Positions 9,932-18,576 of a stretch of 46,061 nt of DNA are shown here, piece by piece. Location: positions 1-46,061 of the forward strand of contig MNDR01000008.1 of assembly GCA_001915025.1 (NCBI GenBank). The letters are read 5' to 3'. Under the pieces are notes generated by a model, which was given only the letters and a program-made list of their open reading frames with translations, made no database searches and had not been told where the DNA came from. The position numbers and the translations under genes are program-made. Position 1 is the first letter of the stretch; each line of letters begins with the position of its first letter. Origin of the DNA: Gemmatimonadetes bacterium 13_2_20CM_2_65_7 (GTDB lineage Bacteria > Gemmatimonadota > Gemmatimonadetes > Gemmatimonadales > GWC2-71-9).

Positions 9932-10456
9932 ATGCTCCGGGCCGTGTTCCGGGTTGGCGCCGTGGCGGTGTTGATAGCCGGCTGGGCGACGGCATGCGAC
10001 GGCGGGCTCGCACCCGAACCGATCTGCGCCCGCGGCCTGGTCGGGGTATGCGGAACGATCCACTTTCGCGGCAGCGTTCCCGACAGCACCGACAACGTCT
10101 TCGTCGCCGCGTACCTGACCTTCCCGCAGACCTGCAATGACCTGATCAACAACCGTCGACCTGTCATCCCCGGGTCGGTCCCCTACACCGATTCGGCAGC
10201 CGCCTACAGCATGACGCTCGATCCGGGCACCTACCATTGGGTGGTGGCGGTCTGGAAAAAAGTGGGGATGCTGCACCTTTCGCCGGCGGACACGGCTCTG
10301 CTTCGCGTCGCCGGCTACTACCGCAATCCCGCCGACACGTCCCAGCCCGGTGTCGTCACCGTACCGACAGGCGCCGCCGCGGGCGACGTCAACTTCGTCG
10401 CCAATCTCGATAGCCTCCGCCCGGCAACGGATTTCGTAACGTGCACCGCACAATAG
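9932..10456 (+). CDS. Hypothetical lipoprotein
   Basis: 174 residues with a lipoprotein signal: hydrophobic segment VGAVAVLIAGW ending A-T-A-C, followed by DGGLAPEP. The mature part looks beta-rich (GVCGTIHFRG, DNVFVAAYLTFP, YSMTLDPGTYHWVVAVW) and could be an Ig-like or carboxypeptidase-regulatory-like domain, but I cannot name a family. Its last bases overlap the GTG start of the TonB receptor, so the two are probably translated together and it may be a surface or periplasmic partner of that receptor. Confidence 0.78.
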   Translation: MLRAVFRVGAVAVLIAGWATACDGGLAPEPICARGLVGVCGTIHFRGSVPDSTDNVFVAAYLTFPQTCNDLINNRRPVIPGSVPYTDSAAAYSMTLDPGTYHWVVAVWKKVGMLHLSPADTALLRVAGYYRNPADTSQPGVVTVPTGAAAGDVNFVANLDSLRPATDFVTCTAQ

Positions 10457-12502
10457 CGCTGTTTCCCGCGCTCGCGCTGTCGGCGGCAACACTCGGGGCG
10501 CAAGGTCTCGTGGCGCTGCACGGCACCGTTCATGACGACCAAGGCGCGCCCATCGGCCACGCGCAGGTCGGTCTCCGCGGAACGACGCTCTTCACGCGCT
10601 CGGACGCGAGCGGCCGCTATCGCCTCGCACAAGTGCCCACCGGGACGGTCCACGTCCGTGTGGATGCGGTCGGGTACGCGGGCCTCGATACCGTCGTCGC
10701 GATATCCGCGGATTCGGCGAGTGTCGACTTCCAGCTCCGATTCTCGCCGCTCACCCTGGCGCCCGTTTCCACGGTCATCGAGAAGCTGCCGCATTTTGGC
10801 GAGCGCCCCGCCACCAGCGTCGCGCAGGTCAGCGAACGGGATCTCGATCGCCGCGCGGTGAACACGGTGGATGAAGCAGTCGATCATGTGCCCGGCATTC
10901 AGTTCGTGAACGGCCAGATCAACATTCGTGGCTCGACCGGATACATCCAGGGGCTGAACTCGCGCGTGTTGCTGACCGTCGACGGTGTCCCAATGAACCA
11001 AGGCGATCGCGGTGGGATCGATTGGGACCTGCTCGCGGTCAACGAGATCGAAAGCGTGGACATCCTGAAGGGCGCCGGTTCGTCGCTGTACGGATCGGCG
11101 GCGCTGGGTGGTGTGGTGAATGTGACGACGCGCGATGTGCCGAACGGCTTGCATAGTCGCTTGCGACTCACGGGCGGTGCATACGCCGATCCGCCCTACG
11201 CGATCTGGCAGTTTCGCAGCAGCCCGGGACTGCAAGGCGGCGCCGATCTATCGGCGTCGTACGGCAACGACGTGGCCGGCGGAAGCATCGCGGTGGGAGA
11301 TCGCCACTCCGACGGCTATCGCCAACAGGACAGCGAAGATCATTTCCACATGGCCGGAAAGACGCGCTGGGAGCCGTCGCAAGGCGTGCGCGTCGATATC
11401 TCGGGCGCGTGGGCGGTGAATCGGTATGACGTGCCGCTGAGCTGGTGCAACCGCGGCAAATGCGATGACCGCGGCCAGGTGTTTCAGCCCTTTATGATCG
11501 ATACGACGGAACGGGGCGCACGCACCGACTCCCGCAAAGCCTACCTCGCGGCGCAAATCCGCAGCACCGTTTCTCCAGGGTTCGCCTGGCAAGCCCGCGC
11601 CTCCTTGCTGCGAACACATTTCATCGACGTGCGCCGCAGCGCCAACGAGTACGGCATCGGCGACCGCTTTGGAACCGAAGCGCGCATCGAGTCGCATCCG
11701 GACACGAACCGCTCGGTGCTGGTCGGCGGTGAGGTCACATTCTCGCGCGTCTCGAGCGACATCTTCGGCAGCCACACCCAGGCTGAGCTCGCGGCGTACG
11801 GCCAAAGCGAGCAACAGATCGGCAGCGCGCGCTTCAGCGGCGGAGCCCGGCTCGACTTTCTCGCCGTCGACGGCGGTTCGCTCACCGCGGTCGCGAGCCC
11901 GCGGATTGGAATTACGATTCCGACCGATCGGCGGGAGCAGGATGGATACGACCGCTCCCGTGCTCGGTACATTCCGCGTGGACGCCGCGCTCTTCTGGAC
12001 GGAAGCGCACGATCTGATCGAGCCGCAGGCAGTACTCGTTCCGCCGGACACGATCAAGATCCAATTACAAAATGTGGTGCGCGCCCGGCTCGCCGGTGTC
12101 GATGCCACCATCATCGGCGCGCCGATTCCGAACCGCCTGATTACGACGCTCGGCTACACCTATCTCTCGACGCGTCGCCGCTTGGCCGGCGATTCCACCA
12201 CGGGACCGCTCGCGTTTCGCCCCCGGCATCTGCTCACGCTCGGCGCCGATTATACCGTCGGCAGTCTGGACGTCGGTGCAGACTTCCGTTTCGCCAGCCG
12301 GCCCGAGCGCATCGAGCTGGAGGGGTTCGTCGATCCTCGGCGTGTGCCCGTGAAGGTGCTGGATTTGCGGGCCGGTTGGTCCCGGGGACCAGTCGCATTC
12401 CGGCTGCTCGTCGCAAACGCGCTGAATTACATCTACAATCTGGTCCCGGAGACACTTGCACCCGTGCGTACGGTTACCCTTACGGTTGTCTGGGCACATT
12501 AG
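10441..12502 (+). pseudogene. TonB-dependent outer-membrane receptor, interrupted by a frameshift/deletion
   Basis: Outer-membrane active-transport receptor. In order: signal peptide (ends L-G-A-Q), a carboxypeptidase-regulatory-like domain (GTVHDDQGAPIGHAQV), the plug (VDEAVDHVPGIQF, INIRGSTGYIQG, VDILKGAGSSLYGSAALGGV) and barrel strands. The first frame runs in good sense to about 11,930 (ASPRIGITIPTD). From about 11,945 the receptor continues in the +1 frame (APVLGTFRVDAALFWTEAHDLIEP) to a terminal stop at 12,500-12,502 after a last strand TLTVVWAH. Between these points I would expect some 60-70 residues with the R-G-F-R-A-P and N-P-x-L-x-P-E segments of the barrel; they are missing. As given, the product cannot be full length. 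Vitamin, siderophore or other substrate cannot be told. Confidence 0.85.
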
Positions 12503-12505
12503 CGT

Positions 12506-12511
12506 TACATT
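12506..12511 (+). promoter_or_regulatory. -10 box (TACATT) 8 nt before start codon
   Basis: TACATT is followed by eight bases and then the ATG at 12520. The spacing matches six other starts in this window and suggests a leaderless or nearly leaderless transcript. No convincing -35 is seen. The intervening GGAGG could also act as a close Shine-Dalgarno. Confidence 0.35.
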
Positions 12512-12519
12512 GGAGGCCC

Positions 12520-13017
12520 ATGATTCGCCGTTTTGCTCTCCTGTGCATGGGATTCGCGGCTGCCACCGCCTGTGGACGCAGCAGCAGCGGCTCTCCCACG
12601 TGCGGGATCGCCCTGATTGCCGGTCCCTCCCTGATCACGCAGCAACTGGCCAACGCGCGCGCCGTCATCACCGATCCCCCACGGGGGCTTCCCGATTCGC
12701 TGCCGGCGCTGGTCGTGCAACAAAAGACCGGCGAAGGCGCGGTGATCGTGGGTCGAGACGCGGAAGGCCGTCTCTCGATGCAATACCGGGGTCCCGGCTT
12801 CCCACCGCAGGGCTACGGGGTGCTCGTCGTGGACGACACGTCGCAACGTGCCATGGGAGTTCTCGTCGTCAACGGCACGGAGCCCGTCAATGACCCGCAT
12901 ATCGGCACGATTATCGGCGGAAGCAACGCGCTGAACCTGTACGGGGTGCGCGTCGACTGGTCGAGCGTCAGCAACCCTCGCTGCCCTCTCTTCGGTCCCG
13001 CGTCCGCGACGTCGTGA
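12520..13017 (+). CDS. Hypothetical lipoprotein
   Basis: 165 residues. A signal peptide with the hydrophobic run ALLCMGFAAATAC ends in a lipobox (A-T-A-C), followed by GRSSSGSPTC. The mature domain has no family I recognise; motifs are GIALIAGPSLITQQL, ALVVQQKTGEGAVIVGRD and a Gly-rich C-terminal GTIIGGSNALNLYG. It shares its frame with the first part of the broken receptor, so a naive frame call merges the two into an 858-residue product; it is a separate gene with its own signal peptide. It overlaps the amidotransferase start (GTGA). Confidence 0.8.
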   Translation: MIRRFALLCMGFAAATACGRSSSGSPTCGIALIAGPSLITQQLANARAVITDPPRGLPDSLPALVVQQKTGEGAVIVGRDAEGRLSMQYRGPGFPPQGYGVLVVDDTSQRAMGVLVVNGTEPVNDPHIGTIIGGSNALNLYGVRVDWSSVSNPRCPLFGPASATS

Positions 13018-13703
13018 CGCCGGCGCCCGTCGCAGTCACGGCGCCCCGCCGATCGGTGGATGGTCGCGAGCGCGTGACTCTGAACACGGCGTACGTGCGC
13101 GCGCTCGAGCGCTCCGGGCTCGTGCCGCTCGCGGTTCCGACGATGATCGCGCCCGATCGCGCAGCCGCCGCACTCCAGAGCGTCCGCGGACTGGTTCTCA
13201 CCGGCGGTGAGGACGTCGCTCCGCAACGATACGGGGCATCCCCGCACCCGCGCCTGGGTGAGGTCGACGCTGACCGCGACGCGGCGGAGGTCGCGCTCAT
13301 CGAGGCCGCGCGACAGCGTCGCCTGCCAATTCTCGCGATCTGCCGCGGCATCCAAATCCTCAACGTGGCGCTCGGCGGTACGCTGTATCAGGATCTCGAG
13401 AGCGAGCGCCCGGGCCCCGTGCCTCACAGCGACGAGAAGGGCAATCACCAGGTGCGCGTACAGCCCGGTTCGCTGCTCGAGCGGACGCTCGGCACGCGCA
13501 CGGCAACGGTGAATAGCCGTCATCATCAGGCAATCCGTGATCTGGCGCCGGGGCTCCGGGCCGTGGCGTGGGCGGATGATGGCGTCATCGAAGCCGCCGA
13601 GCCAGTCGACGCAAACGCGCCCTGGATCGTGGCGGTGCAGTGGCATCCCGAGGATCTGACCGAGCGCGCCCTGTTCGACGGATTCGCGCGGGCCGTCGCG
13701 TGA
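13014..13703 (+). CDS. Class I glutamine amidotransferase, PuuD/peptidase C26 type
   Basis: Predicted gamma-glutamyl hydrolase, such as gamma-glutamyl-GABA hydrolase, cytoplasmic. The fold markers are all present: LVLTGGEDVAPQRYG, the nucleophile elbow AICRGIQILNVALGG with the catalytic Cys, VNSRHHQAIRDLAPG, and the C-terminal VQWHPED with the His and Glu of the triad. 229 residues is slightly shorter than the usual 240-255. The GTG start overlaps the upstream stop and its own stop overlaps the SCP2-like gene (GTGA), so it lies in a coupled operon. Substrate is not evident, and no other putrescine-degradation gene is nearby. Confidence 0.92.
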   Translation: MTPAPVAVTAPRRSVDGRERVTLNTAYVRALERSGLVPLAVPTMIAPDRAAAALQSVRGLVLTGGEDVAPQRYGASPHPRLGEVDADRDAAEVALIEAARQRRLPILAICRGIQILNVALGGTLYQDLESERPGPVPHSDEKGNHQVRVQPGSLLERTLGTRTATVNSRHHQAIRDLAPGLRAVAWADDGVIEAAEPVDANAPWIVAVQWHPEDLTERALFDGFARAVA

Positions 13704-14137
13704 CGACCGCCACGCATTCCTTCCCTTCAGCGGAATGGGTGGCCGCCTACGGGGCGGCGATCAGTGCCAGTGAGGACTACCGGCAAGCGTCCGCAGAGTG
13801 GACGCATGGTCCCGTCGCATTGGTAGTCCCGGCGAATCCACCGATCGGCGTGCCGGAAGACGTAGGCATCTGGCTCGATCTCGACCGCGGTGTCTGCCGG
13901 GACGCGCGCGTCGTCACCCGGGCGGAGGCGCAAAAAGCTCCCTTCGTGTTGACGGCCGAATATCGCTTTTGGAAGCAGATCATCAAAAAGGAACTCGGCC
14001 CGATTGCCGGCATCATGCAGCGCAAGGTCGCGCTGCAGGGATCGCTGCCGATCGTCGTCCGTTTCATCAAATCGGCGGAGGCGCTGGTCGACGCCGCGAC
14101 CCGCGTCCCGACCCGCTTCCTCGACGAGGGACGATGA
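13700..14137 (+). CDS. SCP2 sterol-binding domain-like protein
   Basis: 145 residues, no signal peptide. The pattern is that of a stand-alone SCP2/lipid-binding domain: GIWLDLDRGVCRDARVV, a helix around FWKQIIKKELGPIAGIMQ, and RKVALQGSLPIVVRFIKSAEAL, which corresponds to the conserved K-x-x-x-G-(D/S)-x-x-x-x-x-R segment. Such proteins bind hydrophobic ligands; a specific ligand cannot be inferred. The GTG start (13700) and the stop both overlap the neighbouring genes, tying it to the amidotransferase and the sensor kinase. Confidence 0.75.
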   Translation: MTTATHSFPSAEWVAAYGAAISASEDYRQASAEWTHGPVALVVPANPPIGVPEDVGIWLDLDRGVCRDARVVTRAEAQKAPFVLTAEYRFWKQIIKKELGPIAGIMQRKVALQGSLPIVVRFIKSAEALVDAATRVPTRFLDEGR

Positions 14138-16002
14138 AAGCCTCGGTTGCCGAGGTGCTGAGCCGTCTCACCACGCTATCGCAGGAGCTGGCGGGTGCGT
14201 TTCGGCCCACCACGATCGTCGAAGTCGTGGCGCGCGCCCTCACCGAGCAGCTCGCTCCGGGCCGCTTGTCGGTGCTGCTCCTCGACCTCGACTCCAACCG
14301 GCTGACCGTCGCCTATCACAATGGTCCGCGTCCCGCGAGCTGGCTGGGCGTGCCCATCGTGGCGGGCTCGCGAACCATCGGCGCCGTTGCGCTGGAAGGC
14401 GTCCGCACCAACGCACTCGATGAAAGCGCCCTCATGTTCGCACGCGCGGTGCTCGCCCAGGCCGGCATCGCACTCGAGAACGCGCGACTCGTCGAAATGC
14501 TCTCGAGTGGTAAGCGCGAGTGGGAACAGACAGTAGATGCGTTCAATCACGCGATTTGCTACGTGGACACGCAGGGCACCGTGCGCCGTGCGAATCGCAT
14601 GTTTGCGGAGCTGATCAAACTGCCGGTCACGGCGCTGCCGGGTCGCCCCTGGCTCACGCTCCTCCCGCCGGCGTGGGCCGAGCCTATTGCCCGGCTGCTG
14701 GCAACCCCTGGTGACGGAGTCGAGGTTCGCGCCGGGGAACGCGTGCTTCTCGTCACCGTGATTCCCACGGACGAACCCGGTGCTGGCGTGCTGCTGTTCG
14801 AGGATCAGACGGAGAAGCGGCGCTTACAGGAGAAGCTGCTGCAATCGGAAAAGATGTCGGCGATCGGTCAGCTCATCGCGGGCGTCGCGCACGACCTGAA
14901 CAATCCGCTCGCCTCCGTCGTCGGTTTTTCCGACCTCTTGGGCGAGGCGTCCGACGTGCCACCGCGGTTGGCCGAGCCGTTGGCAGTGATTCGTCAGGAA
15001 GCGGAGCGCGCCTCGGCGATCGTACGCAACCTGCTCTCGTTCGCGCGCCGCCAGGAAGGCGAACGCCAGCTGCAATCGATCCGGCCGATTCTCGAGTCCA
15101 CGCATCAACTGCTCAGGAATCAGCTGCTCGCGGCCCGCATCGAGCTGACGCTCGAGTTCGAGCCGGGCCTGCCGGAAGTCGAGGTCCACGCGAACCAGAT
15201 CAAGCAAGTATTCGTGAACATCATCAACAACGCCGCCCAGGCGATCGCGGGCGCCCGTCCCCAGGTTGGTGGACGGATTCAGATCGTCACCCAGTGCCAA
15301 CCGGATGGCCTCTCCGTCAGCATCTCGGACAACGGTCCCGGAATTCCCGAGGCGCTCGCGCAGCGGGTGTTCGAGCCGTTCTTCAGCACGAAGTCCGAAG
15401 GCGAAGGGACCGGTCTCGGACTTTCCATCTGTCTCGGCATCGTGAAAGAGCATGGCGGCAGCATGTCCCTCGACCCGGGAGGCGCGGGAAGCGGCCGGGG
15501 CGCGACGTTCACCGTCGAGCTGCCGGCGGGCGACCGCATGGGATTAAGGCCCGCGCGACGGGGAGCGGAGGGAGGGACCGAGACCGCGGTCGCCGCGGTG
15601 GCCGCAGAACGGCCCGAACGGCTGCGGGTACTCGTCGTCGATGACGAGCCGCACATCCTTCATTACATGCAGGCAACACTCGAGAGCTGGGGCCACGAGG
15701 TCGTGCTCGCGCGTGACGGCAGCCAGGCGTTGAAGCGCGCGCTCATGCAGCCGTTCGACCTGATCATCTGCGATCTGCGCATGCCCCGCCTCGGCGGGCG
15801 CGAGATGTTTCACACGCTCGCGCGCATGCATCCGACCGTCGCCGAGCGGATCATTTTCGCCACCGGCGATACCGTCCGCGGCGACACGTTGCAATTCCTC
15901 GAAGAGCTGGGCCGCCCCTTCCTGCAGAAGCCCTTCAAACTCGATGCGCTGCGTCGCGTGCTCGCCGGAGTCGTCAAGGCTAATGCGGGTCTTGCAGGTT
16001 GA
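14134..16002 (+). CDS. Hybrid histidine kinase: GAF-PAS-HisKA-HATPase_c-REC
   Basis: 622-residue sensor kinase without obvious membrane segments, so probably cytoplasmic. Order: GAF-like domain (residues ~22-118), PAS (~130-225, FNHAICYVDTQGTVRRANRMFAEL in outline), HisKA with the phosphoacceptor His253 in AGVAHDLNNPLASVVGFS, ATPase with N box VFVNIINNAAQAI, G1 ISDNGPGIPE and G2 GTGLGLSI, then a C-terminal receiver (LVVDDEP, acceptor Asp in CDLRMP, late Lys in QKPFK). The GAF domain looks ~45-50 residues too short: after VAYHNG it jumps to PRPASWLGVPIVAG. The ATG at 14134 overlaps the SCP2 stop. No separate regulator is encoded next to it, so the REC domain or a remote partner takes the phosphoryl group. 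Confidence 0.92.
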   Translation: MKASVAEVLSRLTTLSQELAGAFRPTTIVEVVARALTEQLAPGRLSVLLLDLDSNRLTVAYHNGPRPASWLGVPIVAGSRTIGAVALEGVRTNALDESALMFARAVLAQAGIALENARLVEMLSSGKREWEQTVDAFNHAICYVDTQGTVRRANRMFAELIKLPVTALPGRPWLTLLPPAWAEPIARLLATPGDGVEVRAGERVLLVTVIPTDEPGAGVLLFEDQTEKRRLQEKLLQSEKMSAIGQLIAGVAHDLNNPLASVVGFSDLLGEASDVPPRLAEPLAVIRQEAERASAIVRNLLSFARRQEGERQLQSIRPILESTHQLLRNQLLAARIELTLEFEPGLPEVEVHANQIKQVFVNIINNAAQAIAGARPQVGGRIQIVTQCQPDGLSVSISDNGPGIPEALAQRVFEPFFSTKSEGEGTGLGLSICLGIVKEHGGSMSLDPGGAGSGRGATFTVELPAGDRMGLRPARRGAEGGTETAVAAVAAERPERLRVLVVDDEPHILHYMQATLESWGHEVVLARDGSQALKRALMQPFDLIICDLRMPRLGGREMFHTLARMHPTVAERIIFATGDTVRGDTLQFLEELGRPFLQKPFKLDALRRVLAGVVKANAGLAG

Positions 16003-17020
16003 CTCCGGCCGTGAATGGCGCGGCGGGCAGAATCAGGTCTGGTTATTAACTCGTGAGCTCCGCCGCGTAACTGGGCTCGAGCAGATTCTCGTCACCCGAC
16101 AGGGGAGCGAATTGGCCCGGCGCGTGACCGGAGACGGCGTGACGGTCCGCGGTACCGCCTGGGAGATCGGGCTCGACCCGCGGGCGTGGTGGCATCTGCG
16201 GCGGACGATCACGGCCTTTCAACCGGACGTCATTCACGTCCACGACAGCCATGCGCTGACGCTCGCCGCGACGGTCGCGATGGGCCGGACACTCGTCGCC
16301 ACGCGGCGCGTGGACTTTCACGTGGGACGCTTCGGCGCGTGGCGGCGTCCCGATCGCATCATCGCCGTGTCGGGCGCGGTCAAGCAGATCCTCGTCCGGG
16401 ACGGCGTCGCGGCCGACGCGATCACGGTGGTGCCCGACGGCATCGATCCCGACGAGACCCGCCGTGCCGCCACTCCGGCGCTCGATACGCGCAGCCAGCT
16501 GCGACTCTCGGCCCAGACCCTACTCGCGGTGAATGCGGCGGCACTCGTCGATCACAAGGATCAGCGAACACTCGTCCGCGCCGCTCACTACGCGCGCCCG
16601 TTAGAACCCGACCTCCACTGGATCATCGCGGGTGAAGGACCGCTGCGCGCCGCGATCGAAGCGGAAATCGCGCGTCTCGAGCTCCATGACCGCGTGCATC
16701 TCGTGGGGTACGTCGAGCGCGTGGAGGCGCTTATCGCGGAAGCCAACGTCTTCGTGATGTCGTCCAAGGAGGAAGGCCTGGGCAGCGTGATCCTGAACGC
16801 GCTGGCGCTCGGCCGGCCGGTCGTCGCGACCGCAGCCGGAGGGATTCCCGAGATCCTGCCCGCCGACGTGCTGGTCCCGGTGGGCAGCGCCGATGCGTTG
16901 GCGCAGAAGGTCGTGGACGTGCTGCGCGGGCCTGCGCATGTGCCGCCGCCCTTCCCTTCGCGGTTCAGCGCGCGCGCGATGGCGGACGGAGTCTTGGACG
17001 TCTATCAGGCACTCTCCTAG
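15983..17020 (+). CDS. GT4 family glycosyltransferase
   Basis: GT-B fold glycosyltransferase of about 345 residues. The N-terminus MRVLQVDSGREWRGGQNQV is the usual heptose/mannose-transferase-like acceptor domain start, with DVIHVHDSHAL near residue 80. The donor domain has VVPDGIDPDETRR, IAGEGPLRAAIEAEI, VHLVGYVERVEALIAEANVFV and the E-x7-E motif region SSKEEGLGSVILNALALGRP. Probably a cytoplasmic or membrane-associated enzyme of lipid or polysaccharide glycosylation. Its start lies 20 nt inside the kinase gene, so expression is likely coupled. Acceptor and donor are unknown. Confidence 0.92.
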   Translation: MRVLQVDSGREWRGGQNQVWLLTRELRRVTGLEQILVTRQGSELARRVTGDGVTVRGTAWEIGLDPRAWWHLRRTITAFQPDVIHVHDSHALTLAATVAMGRTLVATRRVDFHVGRFGAWRRPDRIIAVSGAVKQILVRDGVAADAITVVPDGIDPDETRRAATPALDTRSQLRLSAQTLLAVNAAALVDHKDQRTLVRAAHYARPLEPDLHWIIAGEGPLRAAIEAEIARLELHDRVHLVGYVERVEALIAEANVFVMSSKEEGLGSVILNALALGRPVVATAAGGIPEILPADVLVPVGSADALAQKVVDVLRGPAHVPPPFPSRFSARAMADGVLDVYQALS

Positions 17021-17023
17021 ATT
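16994..17023 (+). promoter_or_regulatory. Promoter TTGGAC-N18-TAGATT ahead of the GT2-DUF3108 gene
   Basis: The -35 box is TTGGAC (16994-16999) and the -10 box TAGATT (17018-17023), 8 nt before the ATG at 17032. A start site at the usual distance would fall on the initiation codon, implying a leaderless mRNA. Confidence 0.5.
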
Positions 17024-17031
17024 GCAGGGCC

Positions 17032-18576
17032 ATGATCTACGTCTGCGTACCGGTTCGCAACGAGGCGAGCACCGTCGGCCTGGTCCTCTGGAAGGTCCGG
17101 CAGGTCTTCACCGCGTTTGAGCGGGAATACCAGATCATCGCGTGCGACGATGCCTCAACGGACGGTACCGCGGACGTGCTTGCGACCTACGCGCGCGTTC
17201 TCCCGCTCACCGTCGTCAAGCACCGCTCGCAGCAGGGTTATGCTCGCAGTCTGGAAGAGCTGTTGCGGCTGGCGTTGCAGCGCACCGACCGGCCGAAACG
17301 CGATTGCGCCATCACCCTGCATGCCGATTTCGTCCACGCGCCCGAGACCATGGAAGAGATGGTGAAGCGCCTCGAATCCGGCGCCGATCTCGTGGTGGCC
17401 GAGCAGGATCAGACGATGGGTGCGCGCTGGCCGGAGCGATGGGCGAGACAGTGGGCCCCCCGCCTGCTGCGGGTCGGTGGCGGGATCAAGGATTCCATTT
17501 CGGGATTTGTCGCGCTGCGGCTGATCGTGCTGCGCCAGGCGACCCGCGGCGGGGAGAAGGCTCCGTTGCTGACCACCGAAGGATGGGCCGCGAACGCAGA
17601 GTTACTGGCGCGCCTCGGCGCGTTTGCGAGACGCGTGGAGATGGTTCCCAGCGCGGCGCGCTACGACCGCAGGCAGCGACCGTCTCGGACGAAAGCCTGG
17701 CAACGATTGGTCGATGTGTGGCGCTCGCGCGGCTTGATCAGCGCGGCCCGGAAGGGCGCGCTAATGATCGCGCTTGCGCTGTTGGCAGGGGGAACAAGTC
17801 GTCCGCTCGCGGGCCAGGACACGATATGCACCGGCGTCCTCACGAACTCCGGTTCGCCCTCTTCCTCATCGACGGTTCAAGCGGTGATTCGCGTCGCTCC
17901 GGCCGTGCCGTTCCCCGTTGGAGAGCGGCTGACCTATAACGCGAAATACGGGATCTTCAGCGTCGGGAACGCAGCGATGGAAGTCGTTGGCATCGACACC
18001 GTGCATAACACCGAGGCCGTGCACATCCGCTTTCGTATCAGCGGCGGCGCGCTCTGGTACCACCTGGATCAGACGATCGAGTCGTGGGTGGGCCGCTACG
18101 ACTTCCGCTCGCGCCGCTTCTGGTCGATCCAGGACGAGCGCGGCAAACACCGCGAGCACCGGTTCGAGATCTTTCCCGATTCTGGTTTCTATCGGGAGGA
18201 GGGGCGCGACACGACGTTCGCGACGGTGCTCGAGCCGCTCGATGACGCCGCATTTCTGTACTGGATTCGAACCGTGCCGCTCGAAGTCGGGAAGAGATAC
18301 GAGTATGCGCGCTACTTCCGGCCCGACCGCAACCCCGTGATCATCGAGGTCCTGGGGCGCGATCGCGTCAGCGTGGCCGGGAAAAAGTGGCAAGCGCTGG
18401 TCGTTCGGCCCAAGATTCCCCAGGGCCGCGGCATCTTCGCGGAGAAATCCGAGACGCACATCTGGCTCTCGGACGATCCGCAGCGCCTCGTGCTCGCGAT
18501 CCAGTCGAACTTCTCGTTCGGTCAGGTCACGCTGAAGCTCAAGGAGTACGTCCTACCTGCGGGAGGACAGGAATGA
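17032..18576 (+). CDS. GT2 glycosyltransferase fused to a DUF3108 domain
   Basis: 514 residues in one open frame. Residues 1-~235 are a GT2 (GT-A) transferase: VCVPVRNEASTVGLVLWKVR, the IIACDDASTDGTADVL nucleotide-binding turn, TLHADFVHAPETMEEMV and an SGFVALR region. A hydrophobic stretch follows at ~245-262 (LMIALALLAGGTSRPLAGQ), and residues ~285-514 are a DUF3108 domain (PVGERLTYNAKYGIFSVGNA through FSFGQVTLKL), a beta-rich periplasmic-type domain. An internal ATG at 17764 would begin a normal signal peptide, so the DUF3108 part may also be made alone. Either a real membrane-spanning fusion or two genes that lost a stop codon. Confidence 0.82.
   Translation: MIYVCVPVRNEASTVGLVLWKVRQVFTAFEREYQIIACDDASTDGTADVLATYARVLPLTVVKHRSQQGYARSLEELLRLALQRTDRPKRDCAITLHADFVHAPETMEEMVKRLESGADLVVAEQDQTMGARWPERWARQWAPRLLRVGGGIKDSISGFVALRLIVLRQATRGGEKAPLLTTEGWAANAELLARLGAFARRVEMVPSAARYDRRQRPSRTKAWQRLVDVWRSRGLISAARKGALMIALALLAGGTSRPLAGQDTICTGVLTNSGSPSSSSTVQAVIRVAPAVPFPVGERLTYNAKYGIFSVGNAAMEVVGIDTVHNTEAVHIRFRISGGALWYHLDQTIESWVGRYDFRSRRFWSIQDERGKHREHRFEIFPDSGFYREEGRDTTFATVLEPLDDAAFLYWIRTVPLEVGKRYEYARYFRPDRNPVIIEVLGRDRVSVAGKKWQALVVRPKIPQGRGIFAEKSETHIWLSDDPQRLVLAIQSNFSFGQVTLKLKEYVLPAGGQE

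Noticed and set aside
10441-13017. Single 858-residue protein
   Set aside because: It joins the first part of a TonB receptor, a stretch of nonsense from the wrong frame (Arg/His/Pro-rich), and a separate lipoprotein with its own signal peptide.
13798-14133. N-terminal extension of the hybrid kinase
   Set aside because: Lies within the SCP2-like gene in another frame; the ATG at 14134 overlaps that gene's stop and starts a sensible protein.
15983-17020. Deletion in the GT4 gene similar to the four suspected losses
   Set aside because: All expected segments of both GT-B domains are present and in frame.
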